64,000 bases of DNA from Acidobacteriota bacterium (GCA_019639115.1 JAHBSM010000001.1:310001-374000), one strand, 5' to 3'. Shown: positions 45,330-54,726, counted from the stretch's first letter. Made by a program: numbers and translations. The notes: generated by a model from the letters alone, not told the origin.

Positions 45330-47759
45330 CTATTCGGCTGCCGACATCTTTGCCATCAGCTCGGGCCAACGTTCGTCATCTCGGAGAGATTCGAGGTTCA
45401 TGTCGCGTTCGAAATGCGGCTTGTTCTGGTTACCTAGTTTGACCGCTTTATTGAGCCACTTGAAGGCAAGGTCCTTGTCGCCGAGCAGAGCGTAGGTCGC
45501 ACCGACCCAGTACGCCATATCGTGATCCGCACGTGAGATCGCAAGTGCATCGTCGGTCAGCTGGGCACGGGCCTCGTCGCTGCGTCCCGATCCGGCCAGG
45601 TATATCGCGTAGAGCGGTTTGATGCCGTCCATTCTGGGATTCTCTGCCAGGACGCGGCCCATTTCTTCTATCGCCTCATCTTTTTTTCCGCGATAATAGA
45701 GCACGCCCGAACGGAATATCCGCAGCATCGGATGATTCGGCTCGACCTTGAATCCCTTGGCAAGCTCGGCATCTGCCTGGTCAAGATCACCCTTGTAGAT
45801 AAATATCCGAGCCCGATTATAAGCCGCGACCGGCCTGGCGGCCGGATCCAGCCGTGCAAGCTTCTCGAATGCTTTCAGTGAGTCTTCGTACTCACCGTCC
45901 AGGCGGTGCATCACGCCTTTGACAAAATACAGGGCAGCATCGTTAGGGAACTGTTTCTGCAGCAACTCGATCTCCGAGCGCGCCTTTTTCTTTTCGCCGC
46001 GTGCCATGTAGATCATGACCATTAGCACGCGAGCCTCTACCACATTCGGATCGTAAAAGAACGCTTTGGAGAAGGCTGCTTCGGCGTAGGTATAGTCTTC
46101 CGGCTCGCCTAGGCCCTTGAACACGCGGTTGGCGTAGCAGGCCCCGAGACCGCTGTAAGCAAGGGCAAAATGTGAATCGAGCTCGATCGCTTTCTTAAAA
46201 CAAGCTATCGCGGCATCGCAGTCTTCAGCATCGATCGTACGGAAAATGAACCGGCCGAAATGGTCGCGTCCGCGTAGGTACTCTTCCCAGGCTTGAGCAT
46301 TATCAGTCGCCCGCCGGCCGAGTTTCTCGGCCTCTAGGTCTGTGAGTTCGAGCCGGAGCCCCTCGAGGATGCGATGGGCGATGCTGTCCTGGATCGCAAG
46401 TATGTCGCTGCCCTCGGCATCGATCCGGTCGCTCCATAGAATATCGCCTGACAAGACATCAAGAAGTTGTGCGGTGACCCGCATCTTGTCGCCCGAGCGT
46501 ATGAATCCCGCCGAAAGGACGGCGTGTACACGAAGCTCCTTACCAGCCTCACGCGGATCGACCTCTCGGCCCTGGTATTTTGCGATCACGGACGACGGAC
46601 GAACAATGATCGAGCGGATCTGAGCAAGCTCCGTGATCACCGAGTCGGCAAGGGCGAATTCGTAAAAATTTGCCGCGGGGTCGCCGCTCAGGTTCTTGAA
46701 AGGCAGGATGGCCACGCTCTTTTTCTCGACGCCGGTCGCGGTCATCGAAATATCAGGCGCGAATGACGGCTGGCTTACCGAAGGCCCGGACGCAGCCGAT
46801 GATGTCTCCGGAGTTGATTTGCCCGTGAACCAATTCAGCATACGCTTCACGGTTCCGCCGCCGACATGCGACGGAGCGAACGTGTCGCCCGGCATTAGCT
46901 GGCCGCCCGCGATCTGCTGAAGGACACCTCGGAGTTCGTCACGCATCTGCGCGATCTTCTGATATCGGTCCTTTGGGTCTTTTTGAAGAGCTTTGTCGAT
47001 TATCTGCTGGAGCTGAGGAGGGAAAGCATCCTTTCGCATCTCTGCGAGCGGTTTCGGTGTACCGTAAAGTACCTGATGGCGGACGTCGATCACGGTCTTG
47101 CCTTGAAAAGCCCATATACCGGTGAGCATTTCATACAGCAGCACACCGGTCGAGAATATATCGCTGCGATGATCGGCACGTTCGCCTTTTGCCTGTTCGG
47201 GCGCCGCGTATGTCGCTGTACCGTAGGGGATGCCGAGTTCTGTGATCTCCGTTCGGTCGCTGCCCTTGTGAGAATCGGCGTGTTCGTCCTCGACGAGTTT
47301 CGCAAGCCCGAAATCCAGTATCTTTGCCTGGCCCGAATCGGTTACCATCACGTTGCCGGCCTTGATATCGCGATGGATGATGTTCTTGGAATGTGCGTAC
47401 GCGAGTGCGTCGGCGACCTGGATCGCTATGGACAAAGCACTGCGGAGCTCTAACGGCCTGCCGTTTACAAGCTGGCGAACGTTCTTGCCGTCAACGAACT
47501 GCATCGCGATGTAGTAAACGCCGTCAGCTTCGTTGAAGTCGTAGATCGTACAGATGTTAGGGTGATCCAGTTGGGAGCAGAGCTGGGCTTCGCGTTCGAA
47601 TCGCTTGAAATTTGCCGTTTTCTGGGTCAGCTCAGGTGGCAGTATCTTGATGACCGCAGTCCGGTTGAGCTTAGTGTCGAGCGCCTTATAAACGGTGCCC
47701 TGGCCGCCGGAACCGATCTTCTCTAGGATCTTATACTGATTGATCTGGTTCCCGATCAT
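45330..47759 (-). CDS. Eukaryotic-like Ser/Thr protein kinase with TolB-like domain and TPRs
   Basis: An 809-residue protein from the ATG at 47759; an earlier in-frame start at 47810 would add 17 polar residues. The kinase domain (about 9-275) has a G-loop GSGGQG at 16-21, catalytic K38 in AVIKIL, HRD at 129-131 and DFG at 149-151, so it is probably active. A linker follows, then a TolB/FlgO-like segment (SVAILPFKNLSGDPAANFYE and VHAVLSAGFIRSGDKMRV, about 347-470). The rest is TPRs, for example ALAYSGLGACYANRVF and DKDLAFKWLNKAVKLGN. No clear membrane helix separates these parts, so it is probably cytoplasmic. Confidence 0.9.
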   Translation of the reverse strand: MIGNQINQYKILEKIGSGGQGTVYKALDTKLNRTAVIKILPPELTQKTANFKRFEREAQLCSQLDHPNICTIYDFNEADGVYYIAMQFVDGKNVRQLVNGRPLELRSALSIAIQVADALAYAHSKNIIHRDIKAGNVMVTDSGQAKILDFGLAKLVEDEHADSHKGSDRTEITELGIPYGTATYAAPEQAKGERADHRSDIFSTGVLLYEMLTGIWAFQGKTVIDVRHQVLYGTPKPLAEMRKDAFPPQLQQIIDKALQKDPKDRYQKIAQMRDELRGVLQQIAGGQLMPGDTFAPSHVGGGTVKRMLNWFTGKSTPETSSAASGPSVSQPSFAPDISMTATGVEKKSVAILPFKNLSGDPAANFYEFALADSVITELAQIRSIIVRPSSVIAKYQGREVDPREAGKELRVHAVLSAGFIRSGDKMRVTAQLLDVLSGDILWSDRIDAEGSDILAIQDSIAHRILEGLRLELTDLEAEKLGRRATDNAQAWEEYLRGRDHFGRFIFRTIDAEDCDAAIACFKKAIELDSHFALAYSGLGACYANRVFKGLGEPEDYTYAEAAFSKAFFYDPNVVEARVLMVMIYMARGEKKKARSEIELLQKQFPNDAALYFVKGVMHRLDGEYEDSLKAFEKLARLDPAARPVAAYNRARIFIYKGDLDQADAELAKGFKVEPNHPMLRIFRSGVLYYRGKKDEAIEEMGRVLAENPRMDGIKPLYAIYLAGSGRSDEARAQLTDDALAISRADHDMAYWVGATYALLGDKDLAFKWLNKAVKLGNQNKPHFERDMNLESLRDDERWPELMAKMSAAE

Positions 47760-47878
47760 AGTCCGAATAGCCGACCCTGCACTTCGCCGCCTCGAACCGG
47801 AAGCCGACAAAGGCGAAAAAATAAAAGTCCTACTATACTCTTTCCGCCAAATTGCGCAACGGAGCGCACCGCATTAGT

Positions 47879-48130
47879 TCACATCGACGCCCGATCAGGC
47901 ACGACCGTACAGCCGCGGGGCGGGTCGCCCCAACCCGATCCTTTATGAACGCCGTCCTCGACAATGCATGGGACGGTCGTGTCGCCTCCTGAGATGTCCA
48001 GCATCTCTCGCTGCCGGGCCGGGTCGTTCTGCGCATCGTATTCAGAGAAAACGCGCCCCGCGTTTCGGAAGTACTCCACAGCTTTTTCACAATATGGGCA
48101 GTGGGGTTTCGTATATATGACCAAAGCCAT
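47879..48130 (-). CDS. Glutaredoxin-like protein
   Basis: An 83-residue thioredoxin-fold protein with the dithiol active site CPYC (C11, C14) near the N-terminus in YTKPHCPYCEK, a cis-proline segment TTVPCIVEDG, and a charged C-terminal end with SGWGDPPRG. The length is right for a class I glutaredoxin. It should reduce disulfides or glutathione adducts in the cytoplasm, or carry a cluster. It is divergent from a small 2Fe-2S protein gene with 59 bases between starts, which suggests joint control. Confidence 0.88.
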   Translation of the reverse strand: MALVIYTKPHCPYCEKAVEYFRNAGRVFSEYDAQNDPARQREMLDISGGDTTVPCIVEDGVHKGSGWGDPPRGCTVVPDRASM

Positions 48131-48189
48131 TACTAAAAACCTACACCTTTTCGGTAAGATAATCCAGAGTTTGCCGCCGACTTTGCCAT

Positions 48190-48498
48190 ATGGACCTTAC
48201 AGACATATTACAACCGTACTCAAAGCTCATCGATCTTGAGATCGAGGGCGAGGTCCATTCGGTGCCCGAGAATAATTCTCTATTGCGTTGCTTTCAATTC
48301 CTGTCGATTGAGTCGATATCACTTGGCGATTTCTGCTGGAATGGCGAATGCCTCAATTGTCAGGTCTGGATCGCCAATGGCGAAAAGGAAAAAGCTGTCA
48401 TCGCCTGCCGTACCAATGTCGCCGAAGGCATGCGAATACTCAGATTGTCGGACAATATTGACCTTGAACTCGACGATCCGCCGATACGCCAAAGCTAG
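48190..48498 (+). CDS. Small 2Fe-2S ferredoxin-like protein
   Basis: A 102-residue protein with cysteine ligands C49, C54, C57 and C73 in FCWNGECLNCQVWIANG and AVIACRTN. The C-x4-C-x2-C spacing and short distance to the fourth Cys resemble the 2Fe-2S site of SdhB/FrdB and related subunits rather than plant-type ferredoxins, where that distance is longer. The N-terminal VHSVPENNSLLRCFQFL is the usual beta-grasp start. It is small, single-domain and likely soluble, so it may be an electron carrier or ancillary subunit. Its partner is unknown; the divergent glutaredoxin gene suggests a redox theme. Confidence 0.75.
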   Translation: MDLTDILQPYSKLIDLEIEGEVHSVPENNSLLRCFQFLSIESISLGDFCWNGECLNCQVWIANGEKEKAVIACRTNVAEGMRILRLSDNIDLELDDPPIRQS

Positions 48499-48527
48499 AT
48501 CGGCGGAGCCGCAGGGCACCGCCGATC
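48498..48527. other. Perfect 9-bp hairpin between convergent genes
   Basis: GATCGGCGG (48498-48506) pairs perfectly with CCGCCGATC (48519-48527) across a 12-base loop. It begins at the last base of the ferredoxin-like stop codon and precedes the convergent M13 peptidase end. No T-run follows in either direction, so it may protect mRNA ends or be an imperfect bidirectional terminator. Confidence 0.5.
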
Positions 48528-48554
48528 GTTCAACTCCAGATCACATATAAACAG

Positions 48555-50582
48555 CTACCAGATGATACACGCATCGTTCCTGATCATCTTGGCCGGTGCT
48601 TTGCAGCCAAATGCCTTGGCGAATTCCGGCATGTTCGAGATCGGCCCGTTCACTCGATACCGAGCGGCGGAATGCGGATCGCTGAGGACCTGCTGGCGTT
48701 CGAACTCGGCGGTCGACTTGGTCGCCCAAACCTGAGCCCAGCCGAGGAAGAATCGCTGTTCCGGCGTAAAGCCATCAATATCAGCGGGCCTCGCTTTGCC
48801 CTCAAGCGAATGTCTAAACGCAGTGTACGCGATGTTCAGACCGCCGAGGTCGCCGATGTTCTCGCCCAGAGTGAGTCTACCGTTTATCCGGAGCCCGGGC
48901 TGCACTTCGTATCCGTTGAATTGCTCGACGACGCAGGCTGCACGTTCCTCGAATTTTTGCCTGTCGCTCTCGGTCCACCACGACTTTAGGTTGCCTTCAG
49001 CGTCGAACTTGCTTCCCTGGTCGTCGAATCCGTGCGAGATCTCGTGGCCAATCACGCCACCGATCGCACCATAATTGATGGCGTCGTCCGCAGCGGCATT
49101 GAAAAACGGCGGCTGAAGAATGCCGGCAGGAAATACGATCTCGTTGAATGTACCGGAGTAGTAAGCGTTAACGGTCGGCGGCGTCATGCCCCAACGGGTC
49201 CGATCTACGGGTTTGCCGATGTCGTCGAGGTTTCGCTTTATCTGAAACTGGCCGGAACGTCGCGCATTGAGTAGATAGGAACCTCGATCGATATCGAGGC
49301 CTTTGTATCCGCGGAGCACATCCGGATAGCCGATCTTGCGTTTGATCGTGGCCAGCTTGCCCTGTGCCTTTGTCTTCGTCTCTGAGCTCATCCAGGGCAG
49401 AGCGTCGATGCGCTCCTTCATCGCGACAAAAAGATTGGAGATCAGTTCGTCCATGCGCTTCTTGGCTTCGGGCTTGAATGCGCGCTTTACGAATTCCATC
49501 CCCAGCGCTTCGCCTAAAGCGCCGTCCGTAGCTGACACGCACCGCTTCCAGCGCGGCTCTTGTTCCTTGGTGCCGCTTAGATACTTGCCAAAGAAATCGA
49601 AATTGGCATCGACAAAGCGTTTCGGTAGCCGGGACGCCGATGAATTGACGACCATGAATCGAAAATACGTCTTCCACTTGTCGATCGGCATTTCGCGGAT
49701 CATTGTGTTGACCTCGCGGAAGAATGCCGGCTGTCCTAGATTGATCTCCGTGAGCGGCGCGACGCCGCGAGCGGCCAGATACGACGCCCACCCTAGGTCA
49801 GGGGTCACCTTTTGGGCTTCGGCCAATGAGATCTTGTTATATCGATTCTCAGGATTCCTCATCTCGACCGGCGGCAGGCTCGCGTTGGCAAGACGCATCT
49901 GCACCTCCATCACCGTCTTTGCGCTCTCTGCTGCCTTGGCCTCGGGTTCACCGAGCAGCTTGAACATGGTCGCGGCATACTCGACGAATTTCTGCCGGGT
50001 TTCGACCGATTTTGGATCATTCTTCGTGTAATAGTCACTGTTCGGCAAGCTAAGGCCACCCTGGCCTGCGTTGGCGATCACCTGCGAACTGTTCTTAAGA
50101 TCCTGGCCGCTCCCAAAGCCGAACACGACCCCGACCCCCAAGCTGTGCAACCGTGCTATCTGGGCTTGAACGTCGGCGGCGCTCGTCATTTTGTCGATCT
50201 CTTTGAACGTGGGTTCGAGCGGCTTGGTGCCGGCCTGTTCGATCGCGGCTTCGTTCATGCACGAACTGTAATAGTCGCCGATCAACTGCTCGTCGCTGCC
50301 CTTGGCGGCATTTTTCTTTGCTGCGGCTTCTTCGAGCACGGTCCGCAATACCTCGCGGTTGTTATCGGCAAGGATATTGAAGCTGCCCCAACGCGACTGG
50401 GACGCCGGTATCTCTGTATTCTTCAGCCAAGTCCCATTCGCATACTGAAAGAAATCGTCGCAGGCGTCGGCTGATCGATCCATACGGCTGGTATCGAATC
50501 CCTTGCTCTGTGCCATTACATTCACGATGAACGTGAACGACACCAGAGTCGTGACAAAAAATCGAAAAACAGGTGATCGCAT
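48555..50582 (-). CDS. Exported M13-family zinc metallopeptidase (PepO/neprilysin-like)
   Basis: A 675-residue peptidase with a signal peptide (about 1-24, VTTLVSFTFIVNVMAQ). The zinc motif is H513-E514-x-x-H517 in VIGHEISHGFDD, and the third-ligand motif is GENIGDLGGLNIAYTAF. NAYYSGTFNEIVFPAGILQP upstream is a conserved M13 substrate-site segment, and the C-terminus ends with Cys-x-x-Trp, the family's usual end. It should cleave short peptides in the periplasm or outside. It is monocistronic, ending convergently with the ferredoxin-like gene. Length and motifs are complete. Confidence 0.95.
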   Translation of the reverse strand: MRSPVFRFFVTTLVSFTFIVNVMAQSKGFDTSRMDRSADACDDFFQYANGTWLKNTEIPASQSRWGSFNILADNNREVLRTVLEEAAAKKNAAKGSDEQLIGDYYSSCMNEAAIEQAGTKPLEPTFKEIDKMTSAADVQAQIARLHSLGVGVVFGFGSGQDLKNSSQVIANAGQGGLSLPNSDYYTKNDPKSVETRQKFVEYAATMFKLLGEPEAKAAESAKTVMEVQMRLANASLPPVEMRNPENRYNKISLAEAQKVTPDLGWASYLAARGVAPLTEINLGQPAFFREVNTMIREMPIDKWKTYFRFMVVNSSASRLPKRFVDANFDFFGKYLSGTKEQEPRWKRCVSATDGALGEALGMEFVKRAFKPEAKKRMDELISNLFVAMKERIDALPWMSSETKTKAQGKLATIKRKIGYPDVLRGYKGLDIDRGSYLLNARRSGQFQIKRNLDDIGKPVDRTRWGMTPPTVNAYYSGTFNEIVFPAGILQPPFFNAAADDAINYGAIGGVIGHEISHGFDDQGSKFDAEGNLKSWWTESDRQKFEERAACVVEQFNGYEVQPGLRINGRLTLGENIGDLGGLNIAYTAFRHSLEGKARPADIDGFTPEQRFFLGWAQVWATKSTAEFERQQVLSDPHSAARYRVNGPISNMPEFAKAFGCKAPAKMIRNDACIIW

Positions 50583-50610
50583 AAAGTGCTCCTGAATGTT
50601 TGAAATCGAA

Positions 50611-51411
50611 CTACTCGCCTATTACGGCGTCAATGGGAGAATTGTTTTGCGTTGCGAGATTCGACGGTGCTGTTGTATCAAAGATCTCCGCGACCCTGTC
50701 CCTAAGTTCGCGAGCCAGTTTCTTTCGGTCATCGCTTCTTACGGGTGCTTCGCCGAACGTTACTTTTGCCGTGTACCCGGTCAAGGTGAACAAACGCAGC
50801 ATATGCGAAATAAATGAGATGTCTTCCCACCAACAAACGGCCAGATAGGCCGGCAATTCGCCGGGCGGGGTCGCATATGTGACCGAAGCAAAGGAAACAC
50901 CGAGGCCGCGCTTGGCCGCAAACTCGAGGAATGAGCTATTGAACGGAAGCACAGTAGAGCCGGCGGTGCTTGTGCCTTCGGGAAATACGACGACGCCTTC
51001 GCCCGCGTCGAGCCGTTCTATAACCTCGGTTCCGGCACGCGGGATGTCCCTGCGGTTCGTCCTGTCTATGAATATAGTGCCCATGTCACGCACGATCGGA
51101 CCGGCTACGGGCCACGACGCAACCTCAGATTTTGCGACGAAAACGCAATCTACGGCGCCGCGGATCGCGGCTATGTCGGCGTAACTCAAGTGATTGCACA
51201 CAAGAAGGAACGGAGCTTCAGGTCGAACTCCGACGACCTCGATCTGCATTCGAGAGATCCGGGCGAAACTTCGCGACCATGCCCCGAATATCCGCTGCCT
51301 CCACTCTCTTTTATCCTGTACAAATGGATCACGGATCAGCCACACGCCGTATAGCGTCAACGTACTTGTGACGAAAGCCGCCAGCCTGTATATCGATCTG
51401 ATTTTCTTCAT
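50611..51411 (-). CDS. PlsC-type lysophospholipid acyltransferase
   Basis: A 266-residue membrane-associated acyltransferase. The catalytic H-x4-D motif is NHLSYAD (H74, D79), and motif III is FPEGTS at 143-148 within VVVFPEGTSTAGSTVLPF. A hydrophobic N-terminal segment (about 9-27) anchors it. Members of the PlsC superfamily transfer a fatty acyl group to lysophosphatidate or other lipid acceptors. Genes for a TonB-C protein and an HD phosphohydrolase lie upstream on the same strand. The acceptor could be a lipid other than lysophosphatidate. Confidence 0.88.
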   Translation of the reverse strand: MKKIRSIYRLAAFVTSTLTLYGVWLIRDPFVQDKREWRQRIFGAWSRSFARISRMQIEVVGVRPEAPFLLVCNHLSYADIAAIRGAVDCVFVAKSEVASWPVAGPIVRDMGTIFIDRTNRRDIPRAGTEVIERLDAGEGVVVFPEGTSTAGSTVLPFNSSFLEFAAKRGLGVSFASVTYATPPGELPAYLAVCWWEDISFISHMLRLFTLTGYTAKVTFGEAPVRSDDRKKLARELRDRVAEIFDTTAPSNLATQNNSPIDAVIGE

Positions 51412-51433
51412 TGCAGGTGATTTCGGTGGCAGG

Positions 51434-52276
51434 TCACTGCTGACTTTTGTCGGGCTTTTTGAAATTGTAACGCAGCAGGACTCGCATCGGCAAAGCTTTG
51501 CCGCCGCGCGAAGCAGGCATCCAGTTCATCTCCCGCACCGCTTGTTCGACAGCCGAATCGAGGCCGTACCCGGCCCAGCGGGTTATGACAAGCCGCAATA
51601 TCCGGCCTTCCGCATCGATATCGACCGTGGCCTCGACCGTCGCCTCGATCCCATTCAGGAACGCCGCGTCTGTGTATTTCGGCTTGATCCTGCGATACGG
51701 TGCCGGTGGCCTTAGACCTTTTTGCGCAGCCGAGTTTTCGGCTGAGAATTCTGCGATATCGAGGACCGGTTCGATGGGAAAATTGATGACCGACAAGGCC
51801 TTCTTCAGTATCGACGGCGTTTCTGACCCGATCTGACGGGAAAGGCTCGCTTCGGCCTCATCAGGCAGATCGCCAAGGCCCGACAGCTTTGTCCAGTTGA
51901 GAAGCAAGCCGTCGCGAATGCCGACCGTGAAGATCGATGCATAAGCTTCGTAGTAGCTCTCCCGGCTGGACGAACTCCGCCGGACGCTCTCAGAGTCAAC
52001 AAGAATGAGGATATCGCAGCCGATCGCTTCGCCAATACTTCGGGCCCTTTCGGCCGTCATATTGAATGGAGCTTTTTCGTCGAACGATCTGAATGCAGCG
52101 GCCGCAAGATCGCGATCGACCAGGTCAAAATCGTTGGCTAAAGATGATATTCGGTCGGCCGCCGAGAGACTATGAGGCGAACCGGTCGGAGCAAGTATCG
52201 CAAGTTTTGGCGAGGCCGCGGCCGCTAGGCCTGACAATAGAACTCCAAACGCAGCAAGTATGACCCTAAGAACCAT
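51434..52276 (-). CDS. Exported protein with TonB C-terminal domain
   Basis: A 280-residue protein with a signal peptide (about 1-21). The N-terminal half (KLAILAPTGSPHSLSAADRI and later IGEAIGCDILILVDSESV) resembles the alpha/beta opening of TolB/CsgG-like domains. The C-terminal ~90 residues are TonB-C: YRRIKPKYTDAAFLNGIEAT, then VDIDAEGRILRLVITRWAGY and AVREMNWMPASRGGKALPM. The proline-rich spacer and retained transmembrane anchor of true TonB are missing, so ExbB/ExbD coupling is doubtful. It starts inside the end of the HD gene with an 11-base overlap and is probably co-transcribed with it. Confidence 0.75.
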   Translation of the reverse strand: MVLRVILAAFGVLLSGLAAAASPKLAILAPTGSPHSLSAADRISSLANDFDLVDRDLAAAAFRSFDEKAPFNMTAERARSIGEAIGCDILILVDSESVRRSSSSRESYYEAYASIFTVGIRDGLLLNWTKLSGLGDLPDEAEASLSRQIGSETPSILKKALSVINFPIEPVLDIAEFSAENSAAQKGLRPPAPYRRIKPKYTDAAFLNGIEATVEATVDIDAEGRILRLVITRWAGYGLDSAVEQAVREMNWMPASRGGKALPMRVLLRYNFKKPDKSQQ

Positions 52277-53561
52277 GGTAAAGGCGTTCGATCACATGTT
52301 TGATCTCTGCCGGAAAGCAAACTCGATGGACACGATAACCTGCCTGCAGCCCTCGGACCGCTGAGCTGACCTCTGAGATCTCGCGGATCGCAGGTTTTGC
52401 AAAACCGTCCTCCACATAGATCAAATTTTTAGGATCCGAACCTCCCTGCGTGTAGAAGTGGCCCTCGGCATTCCCCGCGGAGTCCTCAATGAAGTAATGC
52501 TCGGGGTCAAACCCGGCCTTCTCAACTTCGCGCCTCGCATCTGACATGAATCTTTCACGCTCGGCTTCGGGCATATCGAGATCATAGGCTTTGAACAATC
52601 GACGGTCGAGAAAGCGGGACGAAAGGTCGGACAATACGGCATCAGTGGATCCGACCCATTGCTTGATATGGAAAATGACATCGGAGTCATCGGTCGCCAG
52701 GTGTTCGCCGAGGTTCAGCTGCCCGCCCGCAAGGATCCTCTCAAACGGCGTACCGGGCCGGAACCAAACATCGCCGCCAGATGAATACAGCCGAAGCGCG
52801 CGTTTTAGCAGAGACCTTAGCACGGTCTCCGCCGCACGGAGAGTGCGGTGGAAATAGACCTGGCGAAACATATAGTAGCGGGCCTGCAGGTAGTCTTCGA
52901 CGGCATAAACGCCCGGTGCGGATACATAAAGATGATCGTCCGCCTCGTTTATCTCGATCGACCTGATGATCCATTCGACATCATAGATGCCGTATTTTGC
53001 TCCTGTCATCAGGCTGTCTCGGAGCAGATAGTCCATACGGTCAACGTCGAGCTGCGATGAGACCAACTGGGCGAGAGCACGCGGCCGAAAATCGCCCCGG
53101 ATGATACTGGCCACGTCGTCAGCCAATCGCTCTGAGTGCATCGAGAGCACGCGATTGATCTCGGTCGCCGACGATGTGACAGCCGCGATCGAAAAATCCT
53201 CATGGTGAAAGCCGAGTATCGATTCGATAACGTGTGAGAAAGCCCCATGGCCGACATCGTGCAGCAAAGCCGCGACGCGCACCGCTGTACATTGTTCATC
53301 GTCGATCGGATAACGCGTCCGAAGCCGCTCGATAATGCGCGTCGCTAGATGCAGCGCGCCGAGCGAATGGGTGAACCGCGAATGCTCAGCCGCCTGATAT
53401 GCAAAGAAAGCAAGTCCCAGCTGACGCACACGACGGAGCCGTTGGAACTCAGGTGTGTCGATGAGCGCCGTCAACAGACGTCCCTCGTCGGTCGTTGTAT
53501 CGATCCTGATAATGTTATGGACCGAGTCGCGGTAAACGCGCTCGGAGCCGGATCTTCCCAT
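52266..53561 (-). CDS. HD-domain phosphohydrolase (dGTPase-like, COG1078)
   Basis: A 431-residue soluble protein of the HD superfamily. The metal-binding residues are visible in HSRFTHSLGALHLATRI and AALLHDVGHGAFSHVIES (H...HD...D), at about residues 60-120, and the later ASSQLDVDRMDYLLRD-like segment (VSSQLDVDRMDYLLRD) completes the family pattern. The N-terminal VRQLGLAFFAYQAAEHSRF is characteristic of the dGTPase/YwfO-like group. The substrate could be a nucleoside triphosphate or another phosphate; not determined. The gene is divergent from a TPR protein gene. Confidence 0.88.
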   Translation of the reverse strand: MGRSGSERVYRDSVHNIIRIDTTTDEGRLLTALIDTPEFQRLRRVRQLGLAFFAYQAAEHSRFTHSLGALHLATRIIERLRTRYPIDDEQCTAVRVAALLHDVGHGAFSHVIESILGFHHEDFSIAAVTSSATEINRVLSMHSERLADDVASIIRGDFRPRALAQLVSSQLDVDRMDYLLRDSLMTGAKYGIYDVEWIIRSIEINEADDHLYVSAPGVYAVEDYLQARYYMFRQVYFHRTLRAAETVLRSLLKRALRLYSSGGDVWFRPGTPFERILAGGQLNLGEHLATDDSDVIFHIKQWVGSTDAVLSDLSSRFLDRRLFKAYDLDMPEAERERFMSDARREVEKAGFDPEHYFIEDSAGNAEGHFYTQGGSDPKNLIYVEDGFAKPAIREISEVSSAVRGLQAGYRVHRVCFPAEIKHVIERLYHGS

Positions 53562-53685
53562 AGATTTGTCCGCCGCTGCGATTGGACAATAATATCAGTT
53601 CGATCCGATTTTCCTACACCGGAGGGCGGTCGCAGTGCTATACTGGCCGTATGTCCCCAAAACGAATTTAAGTCCGGAGGTAACG

Positions 53686-54726
53686 ATGAGACCACGAATC
53701 TTGTCACCGACCATTGCGTCCATTTTTATAGCTCTCCTTACCGTCATTACGCTCTCCTCGACCGCGCACGCCGCAAATACCATAGGTGGATACATTTTTG
53801 ACAAGACGGGTTTTCCGCTGGCTGATATTGATGTCGAGCTGCTGGACGAATACAAACGGCTTGCTCCGATCCAGGGAGCCCGTATCAAAACCGACAGCAG
53901 CGGGCGATATCAATTTACCGGCTTGAACGACGGAAACTACACGGTTCGTGTCTATGCCTTCAGGTACGACCTCGAAGACGCCGAACAATATGTCGAAGCC
54001 AAGAGTTTGAGCGCGATCCCGGGACAGCCCGGTTCGGGATATTTTCCTTTGGACTTTTATCTCCAGCCAAAGCGCGGAACGCTCAGAGCGTTGGAGCTTG
54101 GGGTCATCTTTGCTCAGGATGTACCAAAAGCGGCTGAACAGGCATACAAACAAGCTCTCGAAGACCTCAAGGCAAAGAGGCCGGTCGAGGGATTTTCGGG
54201 ACTGAAGAAAGCGATCAACCTTTTCCCGAACTACTACGAAGCCCTAATGCGTTTCGGTCAGGAATTGATACTCCGCAAGGAGTATCTCCCGGCAGTTCAG
54301 GCGTTCTTGAAAGCCGGCCAGATCAATCCAAAGAGCGGATTTGCTTATTATTACGCCGGATTCGCCCTTCAGTCCCTCGGACGCGACTATTACAAGGCCT
54401 CGACCTCAGCATTGAACTACGCGTTGGAGCTGGCGCCCGCATCGGTCCAGGTATTGACACTGCTCGGCTCTGTGGAGCGAAGGATGGGTCGATCGGCTGA
54501 GGCCGAAAAGCACCTACTTATGGCCAAAAAACTGTCTCCGCAAAAGAATCCGGACGTTCAGATCGAATTGGCGAACCTATACGCCAACGATATGAAGAAA
54601 TACAAGGAAGCTGCGGACGAATTGGAAGGCTACATAAAAGCCAGCGGGATGAATGATGTCGAAGCGGCGAAGACAAAAGAAAAGGTCGCTGATCTTCGGC
54701 GAAAGGCCGCGCAGCCGTCAAACTAG
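53686..54726 (+). CDS. Exported CarboxypepD-regulatory-like and TPR protein
   Basis: A 346-residue protein from the ATG at 53686, which follows a GGAGGT site; an ATG at 53635 would add 17 residues. A signal peptide ends near TAHAA. Residues about 33-110 form a carboxypeptidase regulatory-like/Cna-B-type beta-sandwich (GGYIFDKTGFPLADIDVELL and SSGRYQFTGLNDGNYTVRV). The rest is TPRs (for example YLPAVQAFLKAGQINPKSG and GRSAEAEKHLLMAKKLSPQ). It is probably a periplasmic scaffold. It ends with a 4-base overlap against the convergent gene. Confidence 0.82.
   Translation: MRPRILSPTIASIFIALLTVITLSSTAHAANTIGGYIFDKTGFPLADIDVELLDEYKRLAPIQGARIKTDSSGRYQFTGLNDGNYTVRVYAFRYDLEDAEQYVEAKSLSAIPGQPGSGYFPLDFYLQPKRGTLRALELGVIFAQDVPKAAEQAYKQALEDLKAKRPVEGFSGLKKAINLFPNYYEALMRFGQELILRKEYLPAVQAFLKAGQINPKSGFAYYYAGFALQSLGRDYYKASTSALNYALELAPASVQVLTLLGSVERRMGRSAEAEKHLLMAKKLSPQKNPDVQIELANLYANDMKKYKEAADELEGYIKASGMNDVEAAKTKEKVADLRRKAAQPSN

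Noticed and set aside
48498..48527. Intrinsic terminator after the ferredoxin-like gene
   Set aside because: The 9-bp stem is perfect, but no T-run follows on either strand, so it is listed only as a hairpin.
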